Source of the DNA: Saururus chinensis
Lineage: Eukaryota; Streptophyta; Magnoliopsida; Piperales; Saururaceae
Reading direction: 5' to 3'
Length of the DNA stretch: 64,000 nt
Assembly: GCA_035235625.1 (NCBI GenBank)
Contig: CP141140.1
Location: 57,617,152 to 57,681,151, forward strand
Below the pieces are notes generated by a model that saw nothing but the letters and a program-made list of their open reading frames with translations, was not told where the DNA came from and did no database searches. Positions 10,598 through 23,939 of this stretch are shown piece after piece (the first letter of the stretch is position 1; every line of letters begins with the position of its first letter). A program made the translations under genes and the position numbers.

Positions 10598-10926
10598 TTT
10601 TCGATTCACTTGGTGCCTATTTATGTTTATTTTTTTCTAAATCATGTTTAGGTGTCATACTTTATATTTGTTAATTTTTTTATAAATAGTTCTAATTTGA
10701 CAACCTACTGTAATTACTTTTTTACAAATTTAAAACAAATATCTTCAAAATATAAATTTATATTAAAAAAAATTTATTAAGTTCATTTGGAAAAAAATCA
10801 TCAAAAAGACTTTTTTATGCAAATAACTCACAAATCCTCATAATACATAAAATTATATATCATGTTAAGAGCCTCATATGACATAGTCACAAGGCACTAA
10901 TCATAGAACCCACTTGGGCTGACAGG

Positions 10927-10965
<39 letters not shown>

Positions 10966-13900
10966 TTAATTAATTAATATAAGTCTCGGCTCACGCGTGT
11001 AGGTGTATATTCAGGCTTATTGAGCCGTCGGATTTATATCCGATGACTCATCAAACTCATAAGTTTAAATGCCCTGTAAATTTATTCGACGGTCAAATGT
11101 GTCCGAACGGATACTGATGTACGTAAACTTAAACTCATATAAACGAAACTCTCTCTATATATATATTATGTATATAAATTAAGAAATAGGGAGTTCTCGA
11201 GTAAAAATACACATGACCTGTGTGTTTAGAGTACGTATTAGAGGTCAGAGCCTTCGTTTTATTGTAGGGTGCAGATGGTTACACGACTCACCCATCAGCA
11301 CGTGCTGGACACACTTAAGGGCACACGGTTTCTCATTTTTTCTTTCGCCGAACAATGTTGCACAAGCTCGTGTTCCACCCACGGTCACAGGGAAAACAAC
11401 TTAAATATGATATAATTAAGTGGCGTCAATTTTGTTGTAATCTGTATTAATTCACAGAAACGTAATGCGAAAAGATAGGTTTAACCACTAATAATACCAT
11501 TATAGCGTTACTATTTTGATTATGATGTTGCATTGCAAATATTAAAAATGCTAAGAAGACTAAAAATGCTCTTCTTCGAGAATTTGGTTGGAAAAGTGAT
11601 GCGAGAAGCATCAACCTTTTGGTGCTGCAAATCCAATTGATACATGCGGCTTGAACCAAAAGAGTCACCGTGTTCATGGAAAGCAAGTCTTTTGTTTTTT
11701 TTTTTTAAATTAAACTTTCACAGAAGCCAAATATTTGAAGCGTTTCAGACCCTTCACGAGTCAAAGTCTCCCACCGATCGTTGTGATAAGACTGCAACTT
11801 GGAATTTTCTGTGCTACCCACCATGAGACCCTGACTTCAGTCAACATCAGCTTTTATTCTATACACGGCAGCATTTGTTGCGTATGATATCTGTCTTCGT
11901 TTTAATGTATGCGTTTTGTTTACAAACTGAGTTTAGTCAAACTAAATCCTTGTCTCGAACTCATCTTAATTAAAGTAAAATCAGGCTCCATTCGAGCGAG
12001 TGTTTCCTGTGTCCGGTTGTTAGATCAGTCATGGATGCCTCTGGATGATCTTGGCTCTCAGCTAGGGCTGAAACAGGGCAGGAGATGGGCCTTGACCCTA
12101 GTCAGCTAATATATTTTGTGGTTCCGGCCCGGCCTTATCTTTGGGGAAACTTTCAAAAGTTTAACCTAGTTCAGTCCTAAGCAGGCTCATACTAGACTAT
12201 AGGTTTTTTCTATATATAATATTTATTAAAAAATATTTTTTAATAAAAATATTATAATATTTAGGTGGGTTCTTACTTAATTGGCCATATGAGACACAAA
12301 ATAATGTCTTTAGTTTTTAGGTGAGAGATATAATTTAGAAATAATCATGACTTGCAAGCTTAAAATCTTTTACTTCTTTAAAATATGTAACCTATTTTTT
12401 CTCTCTTTGTTGGTTAACTTATTTCAAATTATCGAAAAATGTGACAATAATTATTTTAATTCTTGAGAGCAAGCCAAATAGGCTTACGGCCTTTTTGCTC
12501 CTAAACCCTAGCCCGACTCTATTTATATCGGGCTAGAAATATGTTAAAGGTTTGACCCTAAGTTCAAGCCAAAAAAATGTTCGGACGTAACCCATATTTT
12601 TATGTGCAGGTGGGCCGGCCCTTAAAAGTTTCACCCCTACTCTTAGCAACTTGATTCATTAATGTGTGAAAGCAACTCGTATTAACATAAATAAAAATAT
12701 AATTACAAGACATCAATCAAACTATCTCAATTGTTGAAGTAGGGTAAGGGGTATCCTTATGGAGATATCATTCACTACTCATGGAGTGCCACAAGGGATT
12801 TACTTCTTCTTTTTTTAAGAAAAAAAGCTACTAATATTGAGAATTGATAACACATGCTAGAGCACATTAGCGCAAGTAGAAGTTCCACATGCACTAATGT
12901 CTAGCATGTATACTGTTGATTTTGAAGATTAAAGTGGAAAAAGCCCCGAATGATTAAACTCTGATACTCAATAATTTCTTGTCCTAGACTTCACACAATG
13001 ACCTCAAATTTTGATTTGAGACAATTATGCATGTCATTGGAAGAAACACCCAAAACACTATAGGAGAAGCTTCTCTTAAGCTTATGGCCATAGTTGTCAT
13101 AGGAATTAGGTAATCCCATATGATTGGGGGTTTTCATGCAATTTTGCCTAGAAACAATAGAGGTAAATCATACTCTAAAATAATTTTTTTACTTGTTATA
13201 TGACCATTAACATTGTTAGAGTTAAGTCATGACTAGCTACTAACATGAGTTTAAAGTTATATGATTGTATGAAATATTGTTCTTTACTTGATACAACTTG
13301 CTTTGATTGTGGAACTCAAAGGTCAGTCTCATTTAATATGGGATATGAATGATACCAATCTTTTAAAACTTTATAAACTTTTATATGACTTAAAATTTGT
13401 TTCAAGTTCATAATTAAAAAACTAAACATTAAAACTAAGAAAATGTCTGACAAAAACCATTCAACAGTGTCGAATAAATTTTGCATAGGCAAGGGCAGGA
13501 AAAACCATGGGCAGCCAAGATAAAATATGAGCATAACATTGTCTTTTAAGAGATATCCACACATCTATACATAATTTTAAACAAAATAAAATATTGTAAA
13601 CTAATATTGCCAAAATAAAGTAAAAAAGTATATTATTTAAATAATAACACAAAGAAGTACCTTAAAATTTTCATAGGTATATTAATCTTTTAAAAAAGAG
13701 GTAAAAATTTATTGAAGTTGTGGGCAACTCTCTTTCATTGAATAAAATTCATAGAAGCACGGTATTTAAAATTAAGATGAATTGTTAGATTTGTGTTTCC
13801 ACTAATGAAGAATGGATCTTCAACTCCTAACTAATCATACAATTCAAAATTATATTAAGACAAATCCTTTGGTAAGGTTATTGAGCCTATTTAGTTGGTG

Positions 13901-14128
13901 TGGTGATGTGTAAAAATCTAGCTTAATCCAGCCTTACAAGTTTGTACTTTGTATAACATATAACTCCCATAATTTTTTTCAATATTTGAAATAAACATTA
14001 AGAATTTTCAGAGTTACTTTGTTTGTCAACATGTCACTAATGTGTTGATGATATATCATGTCATCGAACCAAAATTGATCCGTTGACGGCCCTCAACATG
14101 TCAATGATGTGAATAAATTATTGATAAA
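10598..14128. repeat. Tandem segmental duplication, copy A (about 3.4 kb)
   Basis: Aligns with 14165-17505 over its whole length, for example near 11213/14562, 11929/15279 and 13318/16648, with frequent runs of 20 or more identical bases. Copy A alone has an extra block of about 170 bp at 10981-11150 next to a (TA)n/(ATTA)n tract. Small open frames occur in both copies but are not preserved as proteins. The origin is unknown; an old transposable element is likely. Confidence 0.8.
10929..10980. repeat. (TA)n and (ATTA)n microsatellite
   Basis: A TA run followed by ATTA repeats. It marks the edge of the block that is specific to copy A of the tandem duplication. Confidence 0.9.
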
Positions 14129-14164
14129 GTATAGGAGATTCACTTGTGGCCCTCAACAACGCTT

Positions 14165-17100
14165 ATTTTTCGATTCACTTGTGGCCTATTTATGTTCATT
14201 TTTTTCTAAATCATGTTTAGGTGTCATGCTTTATATTTGTTAATTTTTTTATAAATAATTCTAATTTGACAACTTATTTTAATTATTTTTTTACAAATTT
14301 AAAATAAATATCCTTAAAATATAAATTTATATTAAAAAAATTTATTAAGTTCATTTGTGAAAAAATTCATCAAAAAGACTTTTTTATACAAATAACTCAC
14401 AAATCCTCATAATACATAAAATTATGTATCTCATATAACATGGTCACAAGGCACTACTTATAAAACCCACTTGAGTTATATATATATATATATATATTAT
14501 GTGTGTAATTCAAGAAATAGGGAGTTCTCAAGTAAAAATATGTATTCGAGTAAACATACACATGACGTGTGTGTTTAGAGTACGTATTAGAGGTCAGAGC
14601 CTCCGTTTTATTGTGGGGTGCAGATGGTTACACGACTCACCCATAAGCACGTGCTGGACACACTTGGGGGCACACGGTTTCTCATTTTTTTCTTTCGCCG
14701 AACAATGTTGCACATGCTCGTATCCCACCCACGGTCACAGGGAAAACAACTTAAATATGATATAATTAAGTGGCGTCAATTTTGTTGTAATCTGTATTAA
14801 TTCACAGAAACGTAATGCGAAAAGATAGGTTTAACCACTAATAATAACATTATAGCGTTACTATTTTGATTATGATGATGCATTGCAAATAATAAAAATG
14901 CTAAGAAAACTAAAAATGCTCTTCTTCGAGAATTTGGTTGGAAAAGTGATGTGAGAAGCATCAACCTTTGGTGCTGCAAATCCAATTGATACATGCGTCT
15001 TGAACCAAAAGAGTCACTGTGTTCATGGAAACCAAGTCTTTTGTTTTTTTTTTTAATTGAGAACTTTCACAGAAGCCAAATATTTGAAGCGTTTCAGACC
15101 CTTCACGAGTCAAAGTCTCCCACCGATCGTTGTGATAAGACTGCAACTTGGAATTTTCTGTGCTACCCACCATGAGACCCTGACTTCAGTCAACATCAGC
15201 TTTTATTGTATACACGGTAGCATTTGTTGCGTATGATATCTGTCTTCATTTTAATGTATGCGTTTTGTTTACAAACTGAGTTTAGTCAAACTAAATCCTT
15301 GTCTCGAACTCGTCTCATTTAAGGTAAAATTAGGCTCCATTCGAGCGAGTGTTTCCTGTGTCTGGTTGTTAGATCAGTCATGGATACCTCAGTATAATCT
15401 TGGCTCTCAGCTAGGGCTGGAGATGGGCCATGACCCTAGTCAGCTAATATGTTTTTTGGTTCTGGCCCGGCCTTATCTTTGGGCAAGCTTTCAAAAGTTT
15501 AACCTAGTTCGGTCCTAAGCATGCTCAAAATATATATAATATTTATCAAAAAATATTTTTTAATAAAAAATTATAATCATTGAGTGAGTTTTTACTAATT
15601 GACCCCTATGAGACACAAGATAATATGCCTTTAGTTTTTAGGTGAGGGCCATAATTTACAACTAATCATGACTTGTAAGCTTAAAGACTTTTACTTCTTT
15701 AAAATATACTACCTTTTTTCTATTCTATTTGTTGTTTAACCTATGTCAAACTATCGAAAAATATGACAATAATTATTTTAATTCTTGCAAGGAGGCCGAA
15801 TAGGCTTACAACCTTTTTGCCCCTAAGCCCTAGCCCGACCCTAAGTTCAAGCCAAAAAAATGTTCAAACCTAACCGATATTTTTATGTGCAGGTGGGCTG
15901 GCCCTTAAAAGTTTCACCCCTACTTTTAGGGGCTTGATTCATTAACATGGGAAAGCAACTCGTATTAACATAAACAAAAATATAGTTACATCACACCAAT
16001 CAAACTATCTAAATTGTTGAATCAGGGTAAGGGTATCCTTACAGAGATATCATTTAGTACTCATGGAGTGCCACATGTTCTTTTTTTTTTTTTTTTTAAA
16101 AAGCTACTAATATTGAGAATCAATAGCACATATGCTAGAGCACATTAGCACAAGTGGAAGTTCCACTTGCACTAATGTGTGCTAGTATGTATGTTGTCGA
16201 TTTTGAAGATCAACAACTCTTGTAAAATAGAAAAAAATCTTGAATGATTAAACTCCGATACTCAATAGTTTCTTGTCCTAGGCTTTACTCAATTTTTTAT
16301 GCTGCTGAGTCTACAAGTAGGACTTCAAAATGTGATTGAAACAGTTCGGCAGATCATTGGAAAGTAGAAACACTTGAAATACTGTGGGAGAAGCTTCTTT
16401 TAAGCTTATGGCCATAGTTGTCATAGGAATTAGGTAATCCCGGGTGACTGAGGGTTTTCAAGTAATTTTGCCTAGAAATAATAGAGGTAAATGATACTAT
16501 AAAATAATTTTTTTACTTGTTATATGACCATTAACATGGTAAGAGTTAAGTCATGACTAGCTACTAACATGAGTTTAAAGTTGTATGATTGCATGAAATA
16601 TACTGCTTAACTTGATATAACTTGCTTTGATTGTGGAACTAGAAGGCCAGTCTCATTTAATATGGGATATGAATGATACCAATCTTTTAAAACTTTAAAC
16701 TTTAGATTTGGCTTAAAATTTGTTTCAAGTCCATAATCGAAAACGAAACATTGAAACGTAGAAAATGTCTAATAAAAACCATTTAACAATGTAGAATAAA
16801 TTATTGCATAGGCAAGGGCAGAAAACATCATGGGGAGCCAAGATAAAATATGAGCATAATATTGTCTTTTAAGTAATATCGACACATATGTACAAGATTT
16901 TAAACAAAATAAGTTATGGTAAACTAATATTGCCAAAAGAAAGTAAAAAGTAGATTATTTAAATAATAACACAAAGAAGTACCTTAAAATTTTCATAGGT
17001 ATATTAATCTATTAAAAAAGAGGTAAAAATGTATTGAAGTTGTGATCAACTCTCTTTCATTGAATAAAATTTGTAGAAGCATGGTATTTATAATTAAGAT

Positions 17101-17505
17101 GAACTGTTAGATTTGTGTTTCCACTAATGAAGAATGGAGCTTTCATATTATTTTTTACTGTAATTGGTCATGTACTATATACCATCTTCAACTGGTAATT
17201 AATCATACAATTCCAAATTATTTTAAGACAAATCCTTTGGTAAGGTTATTGAGCCTATTTAGTTTGTGTGGTGATATATAAAAATCAAGCTTGATCGAGC
17301 CTTACAAGTTTGTACTTTGCATAACATACAACTCCATAACTTTTTAAAATATTTCAAATAAAAATTAGAAATTTTCAGTTATTTTATCTGTCAACATGTC
17401 ACTAATGTGTTGATGACATGTCATGTCATCGAACCCTAACTAATTCGCTAACACGCCATCGACATGTCAGTGACATGTGACTAAATTATTGATGAAGTAC
17501 AGAAA
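14165..17505. repeat. Tandem segmental duplication, copy B
   Basis: Second copy of the block at 10598-14128. Sequence continues without a break into 17505-18900, a part missing from copy A but shared with copy C at 27790-29080. Copy A is therefore a partial duplicate of a longer ancestral segment. No coding region seen. Confidence 0.8.
14476..14498. repeat. Short (TA)n microsatellite
   Basis: Dinucleotide run at the site that corresponds to the longer tract at 10929-10960 in copy A. Confidence 0.85.
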
Positions 17506-17989
17506 CTCAGACAATTGGAGGTTATAAAGAAACTATATTTCAACTAATTTAAAACCTGATTTGGAGTCCTTCACCCATTGAGAAACCACTTCATCAATTA
17601 GTGAAATCTAGGTAAGAAGGGAGGACCTTGGAGGAAGATCCCCATTTGAGACGTGTTGTCGGAGAGGATAGGACCCCGTAGATCATTCTACTGTCTAAAA
17701 TGAGGAAGATCAAATAAGGATTTCTCACAAAAAAAGGTAGGATACCATAACTTGAACTTAATAATTTAGGTTTATAATGATGCTTGCATGTATTAGACAA
17801 TTGAATGAACAAAGATTGACCATCTCCAACTTGTTTCTAGTTGCCATAAACCTATGGTCTGGGGCTGCCACTAAATTGTATTGTTATTTACATATGTAAG
17901 AGTGGATTTCAATAATGTAGCAGGAGTTTAATATTATTCTAAACTTAGAGGAGCACCATAGTCTCTCTACCTCAAATACCTTGCAAAGG

Positions 17990-19252
17990 TAAAAAACTAC
18001 AAGATGTGGCCTCGATTGCATAGAACTAATAAAGCGGAATTAAACTACTACTAGCGAAATTAATCTATCAAAACATGCAAACACAATCACACAATAATTT
18101 TATGCAAAAACCCAGATTAAAAAAAAAACTACAGTCAACTATTCCCTTTGGCTGAATCAATACACTATGAAGTAAGAGCTTATAAGACGCAAACTACCAA
18201 CATCTATCCAAGCTAGAAGTTCCCTTTCTAGCTAAATGTTGGTAACTAAGACACCTCTTTGATATTTTTCCCTTGGATGTTGATTTTTGTCTTCTTCAAT
18301 AACCCTCAAATCCCTCTTTAATTGTCTTGTTTAAGTCTCTTCAAGATCTCTTAATCAACAAGCCTCCACAGCAAATTGTGTTGTGCTTGTAATGTGCCTC
18401 TAATAACTCATTTTTAAATCATAGTGTTTATGAAATAATACACTCACCTTTCATTGATTTTCTCTCAAGTATACAGGTGATTTAGTGAAGAACTTTAGGA
18501 AAAAAATATTTTTTTCTCTTTCAAATTTTTCTTCCCCTTTCTCCAATTTGTAATAATAATGCTTTTAAATAGTCTTCCAAGTATGCTAGGGTTTCGGTGT
18601 TCTAATAGGAAAGAAACTGATTTTGGATTGGATTAAATGAGGCAATTAAGCATGGAGCAATCAATCATTCCACAGGGCAATCGGTCATTCCCTATTTTGT
18701 TCAATATTAGATACTCAATCGATCGATCCTTCCTCAAAACAATCTGTCGATAAAGTTACTGGAATCCATATGTTAAGCACCGATTGATCCTTTAAGCATG
18801 TGATTAATCATTTAGGTTAATGTAATCAATGAATTAGATAACCGATCAATCTTTTTTCACGTCAGATGATTGATATGTTTATGATAAAAAATCTCAAAAA
18901 TCATTCATCAATCGATCGATTCTCAAGGAGGATCAATCGCTTTTAAACATTAACTGCAAATTTTTTTTTAATCTAAAACCCATATTAAAGGTTTTCTAAG
19001 ACAAATCTAAGTGTTTGTGCATGTGAGTGCCTATATAATTTACCTTTGAGGCTTATCATTATGTTAAGTCTTCCACCATGAAATTTAGAACTCGTCGGCT
19101 CCTCTTTTTTAAGTTTATCAATTCCAAATCCAACTTTGATCATATAACTAATCTTTATTAGATTCATAAGATTTAAAACATACACCCTTTCGATGTGATT
19201 TTCTTCATCAAAATCAAGCTAATTACAATATATATGCCCATATGTTCTAACA
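17990..19252 (-). repeat. LTR-like module M1
   Basis: Read on the minus strand it begins TGTTAGAACATATG and ends near GGCCACATCTTGTAG. Related modules are at 23940-25095 and 28255-29090. The start, size (about 1.2 kb) and a TTTTGATGAAGAAAA stretch near the start resemble long terminal repeats of plant Copia elements. Target duplications could not be matched, so the module may be an old solo LTR or a part of a larger element. It is very degenerate. Confidence 0.4.
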
Positions 19253-22200
19253 TGTAGAATATGTTTTAAGTCATATGTTGACTTGATATGAGACAACTAT
19301 GTTAATTAAATTGTATTTTCATAATGGATGATGTTTGGGGGGTCTTCTCTTAGAAGTAGGAGACCTCGGAGGTAGTTTATGAAGCAATATGTGTGATCTA
19401 AGTCATGTAGTGGTTGGTTGCAAGTGATATTATATGTATAATATTATTACATAATGAGACACACCATCGACATGTCAATGGGCGCATTAATGAAGGGAGT
19501 TCCTAACAAGGACTTACTATTGACATCTCACTGATGTGTCGATAGGCATTTCAATGGACACTGACTTGTCGGTGAATGTGTATTATGACATGTTGATGGC
19601 AAAAAATATGTTACAAAGTAAAAAATAAGTAATTCCTATGCCCTATATCATTAATATAGAATGACCATACAAGGTACATAGGCTAATGGTGGGAATAAAA
19701 TATCATAGTTATACACAAAGAGAAGGTAGAGACCAAGAGAGTGTCATGTAGATTGGTAGTCAATTGTGCTACAATAAGCTAGACTTTTAAGAGGGAATCA
19801 ACTTTTCATTGCATAGTTCTCTTTAAATGTGTGATGAAATGCATGGGACGGAGGTCTACAAAGGACTATATGTTTATCATAATGAGGGGGTACTTAGTCT
19901 ACAAAAGGTTATTACCTTCACCTCTCTATGTTGTTAGCTGGGAATTCATTTATCTACAAAGGATCATTACATAACGTAAATATTTGGGGATCTAGGCAAT
20001 CATGGTAGTCTAATAATTGCAGCTACTTGGGTCCACAACCCTTGTGGGACCTTATACCTAATCGTGGGTAGGGTAGGTCTAGGATGTAATTGTTGAGACA
20101 CCCAAGAAGTAATGTGAGTAAGATGAGTTCTAAAAGGGATATCTGAAACTGGTAAGCATCATTCTCAGAAAGTTAGGGATGAATTAATGTCAATGAAATT
20201 AATGTGCATATTCTAATTAGTGTTTTAGCATAATATGTGAAATTGAATATAACTATATTGTTATGTTATCTTATTAAGTATATGTAGATATATTCAATCA
20301 CCCTAGTGGTGTAGGTGTTTTCCCTTACAGAGTTTAAAAGGTTGCTGCACAGCCATATCCAAGAAGGACAGTTTAGAGCAATAATCTAGCTTATCATATA
20401 GTTGACATTTGGATTTGAGGTTGTGAGACGAGTTTGACAACAATTTTTTACTTCAATAATTTAATCTTTGATATTATTATCTCGTACATATTTTGGTACT
20501 TATTAAATTGTAAAAATTAGTCTTCATGCTTTGAGGAGGTTTATTGTCACATTAAACTTGTGTTCGGAAAGAAAATCTACCTTTCTATATTTTCCACTAC
20601 ACAATTTATGTTAATTTTTTTTAAATCTTGGGATGTGATATAAAAAGTATATAATTTTTCTTTTGAGGAATTGACCAAACTAGACTCCTCGATTGATCAT
20701 ATATCTATTATGTGACCTACTTTTCAGTATTTACTCAAATATACTTCAATGGACATGAAAGGACTAAGCTACCCTCTTTACTTTTAAACATTCATCAACC
20801 TCCAGTGGGAAATACAAGCAGAAGAAAAAATTCCAATCCCTTCTCCTCTTCTGTGTCACTTTTACCTCCGGCAACATCCTCCTCGCCTATGACATTGTCC
20901 TCTCGGGTGGCATCATCCTCTCTAGTTGCCTCCTCCTCGGTGGAATCCTCCTCTCCATGACCCTCTTCTCTTTTATTTGATTTTAAGCATTAGACTTAGT
21001 TTAAGATTACATAGTTATTTGTACTCCTCCTAATCTTTGTAGTACAGTGAGTTACCTCCTTACCAGTTTGAAGATTAAGTGGTTGCTACAGTTTAACTTC
21101 TTGATTGCAGAAAGAGGAAAAGTGGAAACATATGATAGTTAACTAAAAACTAGTTCAAAGCCATTTAAATATCTTATTTTTTTATTTCTTCTCTTCTATT
21201 CGATTTTATTTAAATGAGTTTTAGTTTTACTTGATTTGAGGTGCAAAATTGAAAAACTAGTAAATTGAAAAATTATAAAATTGAAACTACAAAACTCTAC
21301 CTCCTCCTCCTTAGCCCCCCTTACCTCATCAACTGCCTCATCTTCTTTATTATATACCTCCTTCGCCCCCTCCTCCTCTTTCCTCTTACAAAAATAGAAA
21401 AAATTAAAAAATAAAAAATTTAAAAAATTGGAAAACTAAAAGGAGTTTTCTAGTTCCAATTTTCCAGTTTTCAAATTATTTACTTTTCTAATTTTTCAAT
21501 TTTTGTAAGAGGGAAGAGGAGGAGAAGGAGGTAGAGAATAAGGAAGATAGGGCACTTGAGGAGGGAGAGGGCGGCCAAGGATGGCTAGCCTTGCAATCGG
21601 CTATCTTGGATGACAACGAAGGCTTCTTGTGCTATTATCTATCATGCGAGGAACCCCGTCTGTGGGGAGATGAGGCTTTTCGACTTAACGGGCGGTCGTC
21701 TAGCCTTATGGCCTTGTTGAGAACAAAGACCATTGTATGCATTTGGATGAGATGAAATGTTTGGATGTGTGAGTTGCCTAAGTTGGATCCGTGCATTGTA
21801 AGGAGGTGTCCCCCTCTGGCTAGCTCACTTAGGAAATGTCCCGACGTGTTTGCACGTCCGCCTTGGGACAGGTTCATTACTTGGCTTCGCGAACTAGACG
21901 CTTAGTTGAATGACACGAAGTCATAATCTTGATGAAGAATGACTTATTCGCTTGACTATTTGGCCTTACAAGTGCTACACGGTAAACTTTTATCGGGTAC
22001 CTCCGTAACAACATCCATCCATCCCCTATGTTCGCTTGATGCAAACATTGGCAACGCCGCATCTTGGCCACCCTATCCCAAGGCAATATACAAGCCTAAA
22101 GAACTTATACACTTTGTGAATGACTCATTCTAACGTGCCATCCTGATGTGACTATTAAAGGTGTAATAGTAATCTTGTTGATTTGAAGAGTATTAAACTC

Positions 22201-23939
22201 AGAAAAGAAAGTTCACGTATCCCTCAACTTCATGAATGGAGAGATGAAGAAGGGATCATGATGGTGGAGGGAAATTGATGGATCTAGTGCAACCGCCATT
22301 GGTGCATCTACAACGATTTGCCTCGGGTGGATCTACCATGTGGCGTTGGGGGGCTCCACAAAAGAGAAATACTTATTAGAGGGTAACAAGAAATGGGTTA
22401 TCTTTGGAGCTATAAAAAAAAGGAGTGGTGAATTGCTGACTGGATAGGGGAATCGAGTGACCTACCTTGAGCCTTACTCCACCTTAAGTTTTTCTTTTTA
22501 TCTAATGTGCGACCCAGTAGACCTGGTGAAAGTTGCGGGTCCACTGGAGCGGGTTAAAAAGATCTAGCCGGGTCTTAAGAGCTTTAGAAACCGTTTGATT
22601 TGGCCCAAAAATGTGGATCATGACTGGGCCAAAACATTTGGTTAGACTGGCCTGGCCCAAGAGGGTTTTAAAACACAGTGTGAGTCGACTAGTTTTGAAA
22701 CACTGTGCGTGGGCCCACCCGGGTGGGTTAAAAAGACCCAGTTGGGCCAAATCAGTTGTCTGATGTTTAGTTGAAAGGAGTTGTAACATGATGTTTATGG
22801 TTAGTTTAATTACTTAATTAATAAAATTCATATTAGCATGTGTCTTAATGCATTTATTCGTATGTTACCGAGGGCATTGTAACTTTTGTTGGATGATTAG
22901 CTACATTGAGTGTGTTAATCTTATATTAATATGATGAACTTGGGATGTGAACAGTTTAAATGCATGATGTGTAAATGCATTCCACGAAATAGCCATGATT
23001 AAATGTTAGATAGTAGGTAAACTCTTAATATCATGATTTACATGTGACGTGTATGCCTTTGTTAATGATCTATGGATTCATGTTATGATGAATGCTAGTG
23101 AGTCATGAAAGACAATGCATAACACACGAATGACACCATGTTCATAGATTGTATTATGACATCATATGTTTGCTTGTAGAAGTATTATTCATATAATCAT
23201 GAGGGACATTACTAGGATTATACATTACATAAATGTTTCTATGTTATAGTGATTTTGCATATATGTGTAAGCGATGTAAGTCCACATGGTGCTTGTCGGC
23301 TTACTCTATTGAGCTCGAGAAAAGCTAACCCATGGTCATGGGAAGACGGTTGAGGCATGCTACTGTACCCAGACGAGGAGGACGGCCAGAACCTGCGAAG
23401 GTGAAGGCTGAACAGAGTATTGGCCTATGGCGTGGGCTTAAGAGGGTGGACTTGGTTGCTGGAACAAAGCCGGATCAGCCATAGCAAGAAGTAGAGACAC
23501 ATGTAGCAGTACCCAACAGCACCTGAGTCGACGAGGGCCAGCTGAGCATGCAGGAAGCTGTAGGCAAAGGGAGAAGGGTCTTAGGACTCCACTTTGCCAT
23601 CAGTTTGCATAAGAGGGTGCCATTCTTCTGCCTATCTCTAAGAGAAAAGATCGCTGTATGGGCAGCCTTCCTTGGGATTGGGTCGACGTGTAACAAAAGG
23701 GGTGTGTGCAATCTGAATGTTGTAAGCTTGTTTCCTAACTTGTAAATCTTTGTCTTGCTGTAACGTGTTTTGTGTTGTTGCTCTTTACTAAGACGCACTT
23801 GTAGTTTGGGTTGGAATCGACCGAAGGGAGTAGGCTATAGGCTATTTGCATCGGATGTGAGCAGGCTGGTCACATACGGGTTTCATCCGTTGAAACTCAG
23901 CATGCTTCCGCCTCCCGTGACAATTACCATAGTGCCTAT
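19253..23939. other. Gene-poor, repeat-rich DNA with no recognisable gene
   Basis: Open frames here are all below 110 codons and none is recognised. 20830-20960 is TCC/CTC-rich. 21540-22140 and 23290-23900 have clearly higher G+C than the surroundings and look like pieces of old LTR elements. 22500-22770 carries repeated GGGTTAAAAAGA and GGGCC motifs. No tRNA or rRNA signature seen. Confidence 0.4.
21299..21530. repeat. Long imperfect inverted repeat
   Basis: The left arm contains CCTCCTCTTTCCTCTTACAA followed by an A-rich run. The right arm contains its complement, TTTTTGTAAGAGGGAAGAGG, followed by AGGAGAAGGAGGTAG. The centre is near 21445. The arms are about 100 bp each, so the transcript would fold into a long hairpin. 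No terminal target duplication was identified. Confidence 0.7.

Noticed and set aside
10421-10609. 62-codon minus-strand frame upstream of LYK5 copy 2
   Set aside because: Has plausible composition but no recognised family and no upstream exon; too short to support.
11447-15518. Pairs of similar short frames in duplication copies A and B
   Set aside because: Similarity comes from the DNA duplication; starts, ends and frames differ between the copies.
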